This document shows, one piece after another, positions 17,501-26,159 of a DNA stretch of 58,585 nt. The position numbers and the translations under genes are program-made. Numbering within the stretch: the stretch's first letter is position 1; each line of letters opens with the position of its first letter. This DNA is from Candidatus Peribacteraceae bacterium (GTDB lineage: Bacteria; Patescibacteriota; Gracilibacteria; Peribacterales; Peribacteraceae): NCBI GenBank assembly GCA_028711445.1, contig JAQTSD010000001.1, positions 1-58,585 of the forward strand, written 5' to 3'. The notes beneath the pieces are model-generated. The model did not search any database. It worked only from the letters and a program-made list of their open reading frames with translations, and was not told where the DNA came from.

Positions 17501-17554
17501 AGGAAACCAAAGAAATCGAAGAAATCAAAGATGACAAGGATCCTCGATTTCCTT
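17501..17554 (+). repeat. 54-bp palindromic repeat, copy B
   Basis: It begins AGGAAACCAAAGAA and ends ATCCTCGATTTCCT(T), like copy A at 16247-16300 but in the opposite orientation. It contains the palindrome AAGGATCCT. It sits between the promoters of the PilB-like gene and the PBP gene. Confidence 0.55.
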
Positions 17555-17639
17555 GAAGTTTTTGAAATCTTTAATTTCTTAATTTGATTTGAATTATTTC
17601 ACAGCACACCTTGTTCGTATATGTGTTATCCTCTCTGCC

Positions 17640-20180
17640 GTGGCTCTGCGGATCCCCGGAACACCTTCCGAAACGCAACGGAAGCGCTCTCTTCATCAGC
17701 GCATGTTTCTTGTGCACGGATTCATTTTCATTGCTTTGCTCATTATCGTCGCTCGATTGATCGAGCTTCAGGTGATCCGTGGGACTGAGTATCACGAGCT
17801 CGCGCAGGCGCAACACTACGGCGGCGTCGTCCTGCCTGCGAAACGTGGAGAGATTCTTTCGTACAATTCCAAGACCGGTGAAACGAGCATTCTTGCTACG
17901 AATACGACGCTCGACATGGTGTACGTCGATCCGGTCATCACGGACGATCCGGCGAAGATAGCGGATCTGCTTTCGACCGCGCTCGTGACCGAGCAATTCC
18001 ACGCGCTCTGTTCGAAGGGCGATCCTGCGTGCCCACGAGAATTGGTCCCCTATTACGCTGCAGCGTTTGATCCTCTTGCACGCGTGGCGAAGGCATTCAC
18101 CGGTGTGCTTCTGGAACCAGAGCGTCTTAAGGTAATGCAGACTCCTCTTGATCCTGCGCAGATACCGGATCTCGGTGAGGTACGCAGGCTCTTCGCGCGT
18201 GCGATTGAGAGTCGCATCGGAGAGAAGCGGGTGACGTTCGTGCCGCTCGTTTACAGTGCGACGAAGGCACAGATCCAAGCCGTGAGAGATCTCGCCGTTC
18301 CCGGTGTGGATGTATCTGTGGGAAGTCGTCTCATCTCGGCGGATCCGGAAGTGGTGAATCAGATGCAGTTGGGCTCTATCGCCCGTCAACTTTCGGATAT
18401 CGTCGGCATGGATCAGACGGCACTCAAAAATCTATTGCGCAGCAGGCCGCTCCGTTACGTGCCGATCATGCGCGCACTTCCGCCGAAGCTATCGTCTGTC
18501 ATCCGGGAACTCAAGCTTCAGTCGCTCAAGGACACGCGCGAACGCAAGCAGAATGCACCGACCCGGGAAGCGGCGGACCGCATCGCGGATCCCCTACGCT
18601 CGATTGCGCTGCTCGCCGAGCACTGGCGGTACTATCCGGACGGGACAGTGGGATCGCATGTTGTGGGTTTTCTCAACGCATTGCAGGAAGCGCAGTACGG
18701 TGTTGAGCGCACGTTCAATCCGCAGCTGCGGGGACAAGAGGGGCTCATTTCCACTGTGAGTGATCCGCAGGGAGGACAGATCCTCACGTCCGAACAGACG
18801 ATCGTCGATCCGAAGGACGGCGACACTGTTATTCTCACCATCGATCGCTTCATCCAACAGGAAGTCGAGCGTGCGCTCTCCGAGTGGGTGGAGAAGGTCG
18901 ATGCGGAGAGCGCTCAGGCGATCGTGATGGATCCGTTCACCGGGCGCATATTGGCTATGGCGAACGCTCCCCTCTTCAATGCGAATGATTATGGAATGGT
19001 TTACGAGAAAGAGCCGATCTATCTCGATGATGGCAAGCGCAAAGAGATCGTTGTAGATATCATTCATCCGCAGACAAATGCTTTCGTGCTTCGAGGATAT
19101 ATCGGCGATATCTTCACGTCCGAAGGGCGGGCAAACCTCAGCACCGAGAAGAGTAAGCAACTTACGGAAATCGAACAGCTCTACGATCTCAAAGATGTCG
19201 TGCGCTACTATATCTATCTCGGGGAGAACAACCGCATGGAGATCTTCCCGACGGATTCTCCCGATGTGTGGTTGAAGTATAAGAATTCCATTGGCGTCGG
19301 CGCGTATCTGAACAGAGTCGTGCAATCCATCTACGAGCCTGGATCGGTCTTCAAGCCGATCACGATGGCCATCGCCCTCGATCAGGGCGAGGTGACGCCC
19401 ACGGACACATACGAAGACCTGGCACCTGTGAAAGTGGATGAGTATACGATCAAGAACGCTCTCAACACGTACTTTGGCCATGTGACGATGACGAACTGCC
19501 TCGAATTTTCCATCAATACCTGCATGACGACCGTTTCCGCTAAACTAGGGCGCAAGCTCTTCTACACGATGATCGAACGCTTCGGGTTCGGACGTGTCAC
19601 AGGTATCGAACTGGAGGATGAACAACCGGGTGAAGTGCTCCCATGGCGCAACTGGAGCAATGCGCTGCTCGCAACATCCGCGTACGGGCAGGGTCTCTCA
19701 TCGACGCCCCTCCAAGTGATCACGGGGTGGTGTGCGCTCGCGAACGGCGGCAAGCTCATGCGTCCCACGATCATCGATTCGATCGTGCATAACGACGGCA
19801 CGGCGGAGAAGACCCAACCGAAAGTCATTGATCAGGTTATCACCTCAGACGCCTCCGCTACGATCACAGCGATGCTCGTGAGCTCCGGTCGCAACGGCTA
19901 TGCGAAGGCTGGCAAAGTTCCAGGCTACCGCATCGCCGGTAAAACAGGGACGAGCCAGATCGCCGGTCCGGGAGGTAAGTACGAAACGGGTACAGGTTCC
20001 ACCTTTGCCACGTATGCCGGCTATGCCCCACCCGATCACCCGAAGTTCGTTCTCTTGGTGAAGCTCGATCGACCGAAGGCAAAAGGTATCATCCACGGCG
20101 CGCAGGCCGCCGCGCCGGTCTTCAAGGAGATCGCCGCGTTCCTCTTCAAGTACTACGGGATTCCGCCGGACGACTTATAA
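17640..20180 (+). CDS. Class B penicillin-binding protein (PBP2/FtsI transpeptidase)
   Basis: 846 residues from GTG 17640, chosen because the extended -10 TGTTATCCT (17624-17632) ends seven nucleotides before it; a TTG at 17589 gives 17 more residues. One membrane helix (FIFIALLIIVARLIELQVI) precedes the PBP dimerisation domain (ISTVSDPQGGQIL). The transpeptidase carries EPGSVFKP (SxxK, near 569), FSIN (SxN, near 625) and GKTGTSQ (KTG, near 768). It cross-links septal or side-wall peptidoglycan outside the membrane. Between NANDYG and YLNRVV an insert of roughly 85-90 residues extends the usual short linker before SxxK. FtsI and PBP2 cannot be separated by context. Confidence 0.92.
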   Translation: MALRIPGTPSETQRKRSLHQRMFLVHGFIFIALLIIVARLIELQVIRGTEYHELAQAQHYGGVVLPAKRGEILSYNSKTGETSILATNTTLDMVYVDPVITDDPAKIADLLSTALVTEQFHALCSKGDPACPRELVPYYAAAFDPLARVAKAFTGVLLEPERLKVMQTPLDPAQIPDLGEVRRLFARAIESRIGEKRVTFVPLVYSATKAQIQAVRDLAVPGVDVSVGSRLISADPEVVNQMQLGSIARQLSDIVGMDQTALKNLLRSRPLRYVPIMRALPPKLSSVIRELKLQSLKDTRERKQNAPTREAADRIADPLRSIALLAEHWRYYPDGTVGSHVVGFLNALQEAQYGVERTFNPQLRGQEGLISTVSDPQGGQILTSEQTIVDPKDGDTVILTIDRFIQQEVERALSEWVEKVDAESAQAIVMDPFTGRILAMANAPLFNANDYGMVYEKEPIYLDDGKRKEIVVDIIHPQTNAFVLRGYIGDIFTSEGRANLSTEKSKQLTEIEQLYDLKDVVRYYIYLGENNRMEIFPTDSPDVWLKYKNSIGVGAYLNRVVQSIYEPGSVFKPITMAIALDQGEVTPTDTYEDLAPVKVDEYTIKNALNTYFGHVTMTNCLEFSINTCMTTVSAKLGRKLFYTMIERFGFGRVTGIELEDEQPGEVLPWRNWSNALLATSAYGQGLSSTPLQVITGWCALANGGKLMRPTIIDSIVHNDGTAEKTQPKVIDQVITSDASATITAMLVSSGRNGYAKAGKVPGYRIAGKTGTSQIAGPGGKYETGTGSTFATYAGYAPPDHPKFVLLVKLDRPKAKGIIHGAQAAAPVFKEIAAFLFKYYGIPPDDL

Positions 20181-20432
20181 ATTCATGAAAGACAAACCTG
20201 TGGTTTTTCTCTCATGAGCTCTCTTTCCCCTCAATAAGAAGGCGCTCCATGCGGGCAGAGCCCGCCTTCGCGCATTATCAAATAGCACAACGATGGAACT
20301 CAGACCAATTTGCGATTAAAATGCATGTCATTCTGAGCCCGTCGAACGACGACGTGCCGTGATGAATACAAATGGTTCGCAGTTCGCCGAGCTCACATGA
20401 CATAGCTCAGGGCAAAAAGCGTTGAGTGTGGT
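20181..20432. other. Gene-free interval with GC-rich hairpins
   Basis: Between the convergent PBP and glmS genes. It holds the hairpin GCGGGC-AGA-GCCCGC and a competing pairing GAAGGCG/CGCCTTC around it, and a fragment resembling common bacterial intergenic repeats (CATTCTGAGCCCGTCGAAC). No convincing T-run or reading frame is seen. Confidence 0.4.
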
Positions 20433-22238
20433 TCATTTAACTGTAACGCTCTTTGCCAGATTCCGCGGCATGTCGGGATCCTTCCCCCGTTTCACCGCGA
20501 GGAAGTAGGCGAGGATTTGGATCGGGATGATATTTACGATGGCCTGTGCTGCTCCGGCATCCGGGACCTTGATCCACTCGTCGAAGACCTCCTTGCGTTC
20601 GGGCGACACGCCGATGATGAACGCGCCGCGGGCGGAGAGCTCCCTGGCATTAGAGAGGATGTCAGCAGTCACTTCGTCCTTGCCGGTGAGAACGATGCAG
20701 GGGGTCCCCTTCTCGATGAGGGCGATCGGTCCGTGTTTGAGCTCGCCACCGGCGAATCCTTCCGCGTGGATATAGCTCACTTCCTGGATCTTGATCGCGC
20801 TCTCAAGAGCCATGGGGTAGTTCCAGCTCTTCCCGATGATGTAGAGATTTTCGTGGCGTTTGATGGTGTCGGCCAGTGCCTCGAGGTGCTCGACGTAGCG
20901 TGGGTTGAGCATGTCATTAATCATTTCGCTCGTTTCGAGCAGCAGCAGCTTGCCCTCTTGCAGCTTGTCCGCGAGCGCGTAGGCGATCAGGAGCAGCACG
21001 GCCATCTGGCCGGTCAATGCTTTCGTCGAAGCGACGGCTCGCTCCGGGCCTGCGTTGATGAGGAGCGTGTAATCGGATTCGCGTGCCACCGTGGACCCCT
21101 GCACATTCACGATGGAGAGGACTTTTGATCCTTTGGCTTTGGCGATCTTCATCGCCTCGAGCACGTCCGCCGTCTCGCCGCTCTGGGTGACCACGATCAA
21201 GAGGCTCTCGGGTTTGAGGAAGTGATGGAAGAGTTTGAATTCGCTCGCAGGCGCATAGTTCACGTGATGTCCCGCGAGCACGGAGAAGAAGTACTCCGCG
21301 GCGACACACGCCTTGCCCGCCGTGCCGCAGCCGACGAGGAACGTGCCCTGTGCATGTTTGATCGCTTGGGCAATCGTGCGGATTTCCTCCTCGTCTTGAT
21401 TGATCGCGCGGGCGATGGAGTCCTTCTGGTCCATGATTTCCTTGAGCATGAAGTGGCGATACTCTCCCTTCTGCGTCTGCTTCACCGACCAAGAGATCTC
21501 GATCTCGCGCTTCCGGACTTCATGGCCCGTGCGGATGTCCAAAAAGAGAATGGTCTTGCCGTCGGTCGCGATCATCTCTCCGTCATCGAGGTACTGCACC
21601 GTGCGTGTGTGTGCGAGGAACGCGGGAATGTCCGATGCAATGAAGTACCCGTCCGTATCCACGCCGATGATGAGCGGTGAGCCTTCGCGGGCAGCGACGA
21701 GCGTTTGGGATTCCGTGTGAAGTGCGAGGAAGGCATAGCGGCCAGAGAGCCTGAGGCAAGCCCGACGGACGGCTGCGGTGAAATCACCGGATACCGATTC
21801 GCTCTTTTCTGTGTTCGCATCCCGCGTTTTCAGTTCCTCCTCGATCAAGTGTGGGAGTATTTCCGAATCCGTGTCGGAGCGGAAGGTGTGCCCTTTCCTC
21901 TTCAGATCCTCTTTCAATTCTTCGTAATTCTCCACGATGCCGTTGTGGACGACGGCGATCGTGGATGTTTCATTGAGGTGCGGGTGCGCGTTCTCTTTCG
22001 TCACGCCTCCGTGCGTTGCCCAACGTGTGTGACCAATCGCGATGGAACATGCTGTGCCAAAATCAGCCGGATCCACCGCGGAGATTTTGCCGGTCTCTTT
22101 CTGGATTGTGAGCGTGTTGCCTGTCTTGCATGCCACGCCCCACGAGTCGTACCCGCGGTATTCCAAGCTCTTCAAGCCGTCGATGGCGAGGCTGCCGGCA
22201 TCGACTCTTCTCCCGACGTATCCGAAAATCCCGCACAT
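20433..22238 (-). CDS. glmS: Glutamine-fructose-6-phosphate aminotransferase
   Basis: 601 residues from the ATG at 22238, so that the catalytic Cys directly follows Met (MCGIFGYVG), as the class II amidotransferase mechanism requires; a longer frame to 22277 would bury it. The glutaminase domain shows GHTRWATHGG and VVHNGIVENY. Two SIS isomerase domains follow, with VGCGTAGKACVAAEYFF, VTQSGETADVLEA and EGFAGGELKHGPIALIE. It makes glucosamine-6-phosphate, the first committed step towards UDP-GlcNAc and peptidoglycan. The 5' side shows a short promoter-proximal leader, so there is no room for a glmS ribozyme. Confidence 0.96.
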   Translation of the reverse strand: MCGIFGYVGRRVDAGSLAIDGLKSLEYRGYDSWGVACKTGNTLTIQKETGKISAVDPADFGTACSIAIGHTRWATHGGVTKENAHPHLNETSTIAVVHNGIVENYEELKEDLKRKGHTFRSDTDSEILPHLIEEELKTRDANTEKSESVSGDFTAAVRRACLRLSGRYAFLALHTESQTLVAAREGSPLIIGVDTDGYFIASDIPAFLAHTRTVQYLDDGEMIATDGKTILFLDIRTGHEVRKREIEISWSVKQTQKGEYRHFMLKEIMDQKDSIARAINQDEEEIRTIAQAIKHAQGTFLVGCGTAGKACVAAEYFFSVLAGHHVNYAPASEFKLFHHFLKPESLLIVVTQSGETADVLEAMKIAKAKGSKVLSIVNVQGSTVARESDYTLLINAGPERAVASTKALTGQMAVLLLIAYALADKLQEGKLLLLETSEMINDMLNPRYVEHLEALADTIKRHENLYIIGKSWNYPMALESAIKIQEVSYIHAEGFAGGELKHGPIALIEKGTPCIVLTGKDEVTADILSNARELSARGAFIIGVSPERKEVFDEWIKVPDAGAAQAIVNIIPIQILAYFLAVKRGKDPDMPRNLAKSVTVK

Positions 22239-22249
22239 AGGATGGGAGG

Positions 22250-22277
22250 ATTCTAGAGATTTTTGGCTTAGGGTCAA
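22250..22277 (-). promoter_or_regulatory. glmS promoter
   Basis: TTGACC (22277-22272), 16-bp spacer, TAGAAT (22255-22250) on the minus strand. The glmS ATG at 22238 is 11 nt past the -10 box, giving a leader of about five nucleotides. Confidence 0.65.
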
Positions 22278-22564
22278 TCAATTGACTATGAAAGAAGGGA
22301 GAGGCTTCTGATCGCGCGGATGCATGTACATGCTTCCCAATTTCCTTTGCCGGACGGGAAAGCCCTGCCCCACACTTTTACTTTGCCAGACGGGACTCGC
22401 CGACGAGGAGGCGCAGGACCGGGTAGAGGGGCTCTGTGGCGCGCCGGTGTTTTGACTCCACCTTTGCCGCCGGACAAAGGTGGGAGAGAGGGATTTAAGA
22501 AGGAAGATCAATAACCACGCACGAACATCCGAGTAATCAATACCTTTTCCCTCCTTCTCTTTCC
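22278..22564. other. Gene-free interval with a strong hairpin
   Basis: No supported gene between the divergent glmS and rpsT promoters. CCACCTTTG/CAAAGGTGG (22458-22483) form a 9-bp hairpin with an 8-nt loop. TTTGCC.GACGGGA occurs twice (near 22347 and 22383). The Pro- and Ser-rich frames across it look like translations of non-coding repeat sequence. Confidence 0.4.
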
Positions 22565-22593
22565 TTGACGCCCCCTTCCCCTTCCCCTACCCT
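22565..22593 (+). promoter_or_regulatory. rpsT-ruvX promoter
   Basis: TTGACG, 17-bp spacer, TACCCT. The ATG at 22605 follows after 11 nt, so the leader is about five nucleotides. Confidence 0.6.
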
Positions 22594-22604
22594 TTCGCCG
22601 CTCT

Positions 22605-22874
22605 ATGCCTATTACGAAGTCTGCCATCAAGCGTGCCCGGCAAGATGAGAAGCGGCGCATTCGTCGCCGCCCGTTCTCGACGCACATGAAAACCATGATT
22701 TCCAAAATCATTGCTCTTGCGAAGGAGGGGAAAAAGAGTGAAGCGGAGAAGCTGCTGCCGCTCGTCTTCAAGTCGATCGATACCGCAGCGAAGAAGCACC
22801 TCATTCATCCGAAGAACGCTGCACATAAGAAGAGTGCAGTGAGTAAGCTCTTGAGAGCGAGTGCGAAGAAGTAG
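22605..22874 (+). CDS. rpsT: 30S ribosomal protein S20
   Basis: 89 residues, the normal S20 length. The protein is a basic helical bundle beginning MPITKSAIKRARQDEKRRIRRR, with KTMISKIIALAKEGKKSEAE in the second helix and the family's closing IHPKNAAHKKSAVSKLL. S20 binds 16S rRNA early in 30S assembly. It is followed after one base by ruvX, suggesting one transcript. The promoter leaves almost no leader and no Shine-Dalgarno is visible. Confidence 0.95.
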   Translation: MPITKSAIKRARQDEKRRIRRRPFSTHMKTMISKIIALAKEGKKSEAEKLLPLVFKSIDTAAKKHLIHPKNAAHKKSAVSKLLRASAKK

Positions 22875-22875
22875 T

Positions 22876-23262
22876 ATGCAAAATATCCTCGCTCTGGACA
22901 TCGGCGTACGTCGTACGGGTGCGGCGTTTGCAGATATCACAACGAAAATTCCCCTTCCACTGGAAACGATTACTCATACTTCGCTCAAACAATTGTGTGA
23001 TCGTGTGGCAATCCTCTGTCAGGAGCGGGTCATCGATGTGGTCGTGCTCGGCTGGCCACTCCTGCCTTCGGGGAAAGAGGGGGCACAAGTGAAGATTGCT
23101 GAGGATGTCAGAGAAACACTCCAGAAAGCCGGTCTATGCGTGGAAGTGCTCGATGAGCGCTACACAACGCCAAGAAGTGGAGATATCGCCCCGGATCCGG
23201 ATAGTGCCGCTGCTTGTGCTCTTCTCGGGGTTTTTCTTCAACGGAAGGGCTTTGGGAAATAG
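22876..23262 (+). CDS. ruvX: RuvX/YqgF RNase H-fold nuclease
   Basis: 128 residues from the ATG at 22876, one base after the rpsT stop. The fold begins with ILALDIGVRRTGAAFAD, where the Asp of ALDIG is the first catalytic acid. VVVLGWPLLPSGKEG matches the family's GLP..dG loop, and VEVLDERYTTPRSGD its DERltT motif with the second acid; DPDSAAACALL gives the last. The family acts on Holliday junctions and in 16S rRNA 5' end maturation; linkage to a ribosomal gene suits the latter. Confidence 0.9.
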   Translation: MQNILALDIGVRRTGAAFADITTKIPLPLETITHTSLKQLCDRVAILCQERVIDVVVLGWPLLPSGKEGAQVKIAEDVRETLQKAGLCVEVLDERYTTPRSGDIAPDPDSAAACALLGVFLQRKGFGK

Positions 23263-23290
23263 TTGACAAAGTCATAAAAGTCTGTAAATT
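23263..23290 (+). promoter_or_regulatory. Promoter of the sigma-region-4/HARE-HTH gene
   Basis: TTGACA (consensus) starting right after the ruvX stop, 16-bp spacer, TAAATT. The start codon is 147 nt downstream, so this gene, unlike most here, has a long leader. Confidence 0.6.
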
Positions 23291-23327
23291 GTTATCCTTT
23301 TGCTCTTTGGACAACTCTGTTCTACCT

Positions 23328-23375
23328 ATGGAGAGAAAGCCACAACTCATTCTCTCCGTCTACTGGTTCTGTTAG
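23328..23375 (+). CDS. Possible 15-codon leader peptide
   Basis: ATG 23328 to TAG 23373-23375 encodes MERKPQLILSVYWFC. It overlaps an RNA hairpin in which GGAGAGAA pairs with TTCTCTCC around a 12-nt loop. It lies in the long leader of the 23438 gene. Whether it is translated is not known; the arrangement resembles a leader peptide that could couple translation to expression. Confidence 0.3.
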   Translation: MERKPQLILSVYWFC

Positions 23376-23437
23376 ATGATCTTTCGCATCTGTCAAATAT
23401 TTGGTAGAAAGAGGGTTGTTTCTTTTTCCCCACTCCC

Positions 23438-24532
23438 ATGCCTGATACCGCCACTTCTTCGCAGCATAAAGCTGGAGCACAGATCACCAACCTCAATCTC
23501 GAGGAGCTGCTCACAAATCTTTTCCTTGTTTTGACGGAGAAAGAGGCAAGCGTGATTCAGAAACGCTTCGCTCTTCTTGGCAATCAGAAGCAAACGCTTG
23601 AGAAGATCGGCAAGCATTTCAATGTGACGCGTGAACGCATCCGGCAGATCGAATCAATCGCGCTTGGGAAGCTCCGGCGCACGGTGCGTACGACACGTTT
23701 CGATGAGGTGAATCAGTTGGCGAAGTCTCTACTCTCCGTGAGCGGAGGGGTCATGCGGGAGGACACGCTCATCTCGAAGGTGCTCATGCGCATCCAGGGC
23801 GGGAAGGAAGTGGATGGGGCGATCCTGCGTCTCTCCTTCTCCATCGATTCCGAAATGGCACTTGGTGCGCACGGCAATACCTTCGTACCGTTCTGGAGAC
23901 TTGAGTCCCTTGCCATGGATGATGTAAACAAGATCGTGAACGGTATTTCAAAGATCTTGAAGAAGCGCAAATCCTGTATGAAGGCCGATGAGATCATTTC
24001 CGCCATCCAGGCACTCAATCTGTTTGAAGGCCGCATGCCGAGCGCGGAGCTTATCGGGAGTTCTTTGACCATCGACGAGCGTTTCCGGGAGATCCTGGAA
24101 GGATGGGGACTCACTGAGTGGCGCTTCGTCCGGCCTCGCTCTATCCGCGATAAGGTAGAGATCATTCTCAAAAAGTCCGGTGAGCCGCTGCACTTTATGG
24201 AAATCGCAAACCGCATCCGAGAGGCGGGTTTCGACAAGAAGAATGTCACGGTGCAGGCTGTGCACAACGAGCTCATCCGTTATCCGCAGTTCGTCCTCGT
24301 CGGGCGTGGCTTGTATGCGCTTCGGGAGTGGGGCTATGAACCGGGGACCGTGTCGGATGTCATCGAGCGGATTCTCAAGGAGAAGGGGGCACTGTCAAAG
24401 AAAGAGATCATTGCCGAGGTCGCCAAGCAGCGTACTGTGAAGGTGGGCACGATTTCTCTTAATTTGCAGAAGATGCCCTATTTCAAGCGCGTAGGCCGTG
24501 CCGTGTACGCTTTCGATCCGTCGAAGAGGTGA
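23438..24532 (+). CDS. Sigma-70 region 4 plus HARE-HTH regulator
   Basis: 364 residues. Residues 20-85 are a sigma-70 region 4 helix-turn-helix: LTEKEASVIQKRFALL, then TLEKIGKHFNVTRERIRQIESIALGKL in outline, the promoter -35-reading unit. There is no region 2. The C-terminal half holds two winged-helix units of the HARE-HTH/RpoE-delta type: RDKVEIILKKSGEPLHFMEIA...PQFVLVGRGLYALREWG and DVIERILKEKGALSKKEIIAE...PYFKRVGRAVYAF. Such proteins probably bind RNA polymerase or promoter DNA and adjust transcription. The long leader with a hairpin suggests post-transcriptional control. The domain calls are good; the role is inferred. Confidence 0.85.
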   Translation: MPDTATSSQHKAGAQITNLNLEELLTNLFLVLTEKEASVIQKRFALLGNQKQTLEKIGKHFNVTRERIRQIESIALGKLRRTVRTTRFDEVNQLAKSLLSVSGGVMREDTLISKVLMRIQGGKEVDGAILRLSFSIDSEMALGAHGNTFVPFWRLESLAMDDVNKIVNGISKILKKRKSCMKADEIISAIQALNLFEGRMPSAELIGSSLTIDERFREILEGWGLTEWRFVRPRSIRDKVEIILKKSGEPLHFMEIANRIREAGFDKKNVTVQAVHNELIRYPQFVLVGRGLYALREWGYEPGTVSDVIERILKEKGALSKKEIIAEVAKQRTVKVGTISLNLQKMPYFKRVGRAVYAFDPSKR

Positions 24533-24586
24533 TGTGTTAAGGTAAGATGAGGTTTAGGATGAAGGTCCAATCCTCTCCCCTTTCGT

Positions 24587-25444
24587 ATGCGTCATCCCTT
24601 TCTCGTCGGCTTCCTCTGCATTACATCTCTTCTTACGCTCTCTGCCTGCGGTAAGCCGCCTCTACCGGAATTGCCTATAGGGGAGCAGACGGTCACAGGA
24701 TTTCTTATACCCGCTTCTCTCTCCGTCGTACGCCGTGGATCGCATATCCTGCGACAGAGTGGGATGGATATCACCTACGTAGAAAGTAAGACGGTGAATC
24801 TGAGTGCCTATGATGGACAGGAGGTTACTTTGAAAGGAGTCTACGAATTGAACACGGATCCGAGTGATCTCCCTGTTCTCGTCGTAGCCAAAATGGATGG
24901 AGTCGCACAGTCGACCTACAGGATTCCTCTCTCCAATCTTCGTACTTCTCTGGAGGTGCCATTCACTTGGAAAATGGCTCAAACCGCAACTGGTACCGTT
25001 TTCACGGTTTCAGGGTCGTCCACTCCCCTGCTCGTCGTGACAGAGTCCATAGCGGGGCCAACTCCTCCCAAGGGATTTGCCATCGTCGTCGGATCCCTTC
25101 CTGCCATTCGTGGTATCGACGAAGTGACCGGTCAAGAAGTGGTCTCTTTCCTACGTGATACGCGGGTCTTAAGCTTCCGATTCTCTGCACGGGGACTACC
25201 TGATGAGGAACAGCGGAAATCCGAGTGGCTTGCGGCACTCAAAACCGTATCTGTCGACGGACTCTCTTCCTCTACCTCATCACTCTCGTCCGGTGCGACG
25301 CAGTCAGGATCCAGTGTTGGTATCCCCTGTGGCGGAACTGCGGGCATCCTCTGTCCATTGGGGTATTTCTGCGACATTACGGATGTAGCCGAGAACATCG
25401 GTAAATGCAGAACAGTGAAGGGGGGGCAGAAGTCATCTTTGTAG
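24587..25444 (+). CDS. Lipoprotein with OB-like domain and C-terminal Cys-rich module
   Basis: 285 residues. The lipobox LSAC follows the hydrophobic leader FLVGFLCITSLLT. Residues 35-110 contain GSHILRQSG...ESKTVNLSAYDGQEVTLKGVY, a beta-rich unit that recurs in the lipoprotein at 56543 (GTHRLLLPDG...ESSSVDLNGYVDERVMVQGSI). The C-terminal end is a Ser-rich linker and a small Cys module, PCGGTAGILCPLGYFCD...GKC, seen in many CPR secreted proteins. It should be anchored outside the membrane. Ligand and function are unknown. A TAAGAT box lies further upstream, about 45 nt before the ATG. Confidence 0.7.
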   Translation: MRHPFLVGFLCITSLLTLSACGKPPLPELPIGEQTVTGFLIPASLSVVRRGSHILRQSGMDITYVESKTVNLSAYDGQEVTLKGVYELNTDPSDLPVLVVAKMDGVAQSTYRIPLSNLRTSLEVPFTWKMAQTATGTVFTVSGSSTPLLVVTESIAGPTPPKGFAIVVGSLPAIRGIDEVTGQEVVSFLRDTRVLSFRFSARGLPDEEQRKSEWLAALKTVSVDGLSSSTSSLSSGATQSGSSVGIPCGGTAGILCPLGYFCDITDVAENIGKCRTVKGGQKSSL

Positions 25445-25510
25445 AACCGCAAAATATCTCATATCCGGAGTGCCCTCTCTGGCTGTACGGGAATCCTCTG
25501 TACTGCTGTT

Positions 25511-26147
25511 GTGGCGGTAGGCCTCCCGCAGCCGATTGCGATGTTATTGACGCAAACGCTACACATCTCTGTTGTTCGTGCAGCCAGTGGCGAGACTATG
25601 GAATTGGGGTCGGGGGCAATCGTGGAATCAGTTGTTGGAGAGGGAGCGAATGCATCGGGAACGGTTTTGGATGGCACGAGTGGCAGCACCGCATTGCTCG
25701 TTTATCCTGAACAACGTCGAAAGGAGAAGGGTCTTGGCGATCTTCTTGAAACGAAGACGGGATCTGCCATTTCATCTTCTTTGAGTTTCAGTTGCTTGCT
25801 CATGCAAGGGGAATCCGGCGCAACCATCGAACCTTCCGCCCGGAACGGGTCCATTGTCATACATGAAACGGGAAGCATCATTGGTGCCTCAGGGGCCAAA
25901 TTCCGGCGGGATCGCGACCTTTCATGATGTGGAAACCGGTACGCACCGGTTGGAGATTCACATATCGGGCGATCGAATGGAGCAGCACGACCTCATCCTC
26001 GAGTCGCCTTCCGGCCTTACTATGGAAGCACTCAAGAGTCTCGATGTCTTGCTCCCGGTCATCTCTGTCATTCTATCGGAGTCGACACTTGGTAATATAA
26101 TCTTCGGTTATTTTGTATGGAGCGGTAAACGACCGAAAAATCGTTAA
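25511..26147 (+). pseudogene. Frameshifted gene for a secreted or membrane protein
   Basis: Two adjoining frames look like one gene broken by an indel. Frame 1 (GTG 25511 to TGA about 25926) has a hydrophobic start (VGLPQPIAMLL), then EGANASGTVLDGTSGSTALLV and NGSIVIHETGSIIGASG. After the GGGG run near 25895, frame 2 continues sensibly with SGGIATFHDVETGTHRLEIH and ends in a hydrophobic stretch LDVLLPVISVILSES before 26147. A one-base change near 25890-25905 would join them. It may be a decayed gene or a sequence error. No family is recognised. It directly precedes the recA control region. Confidence 0.5.
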
Positions 26148-26159
26148 GTAACGTATATA

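Noticed and set aside
17571-18389. Long minus-strand frame opposite the PBP gene
   Set aside because: Arg/Asp-rich shadow of a gene with all transpeptidase motifs on the plus strand.
22278-22511. Minus-strand frame with Ser/Pro/Arg-rich product upstream of glmS
   Set aside because: Composition is that of translated intergenic repeats, and it spans the glmS upstream region and a hairpin.
22239-22604. glmS ribozyme or other riboswitch before glmS
   Set aside because: The promoter lies 11 nt before the start codon, leaving no transcribed room for a riboswitch.
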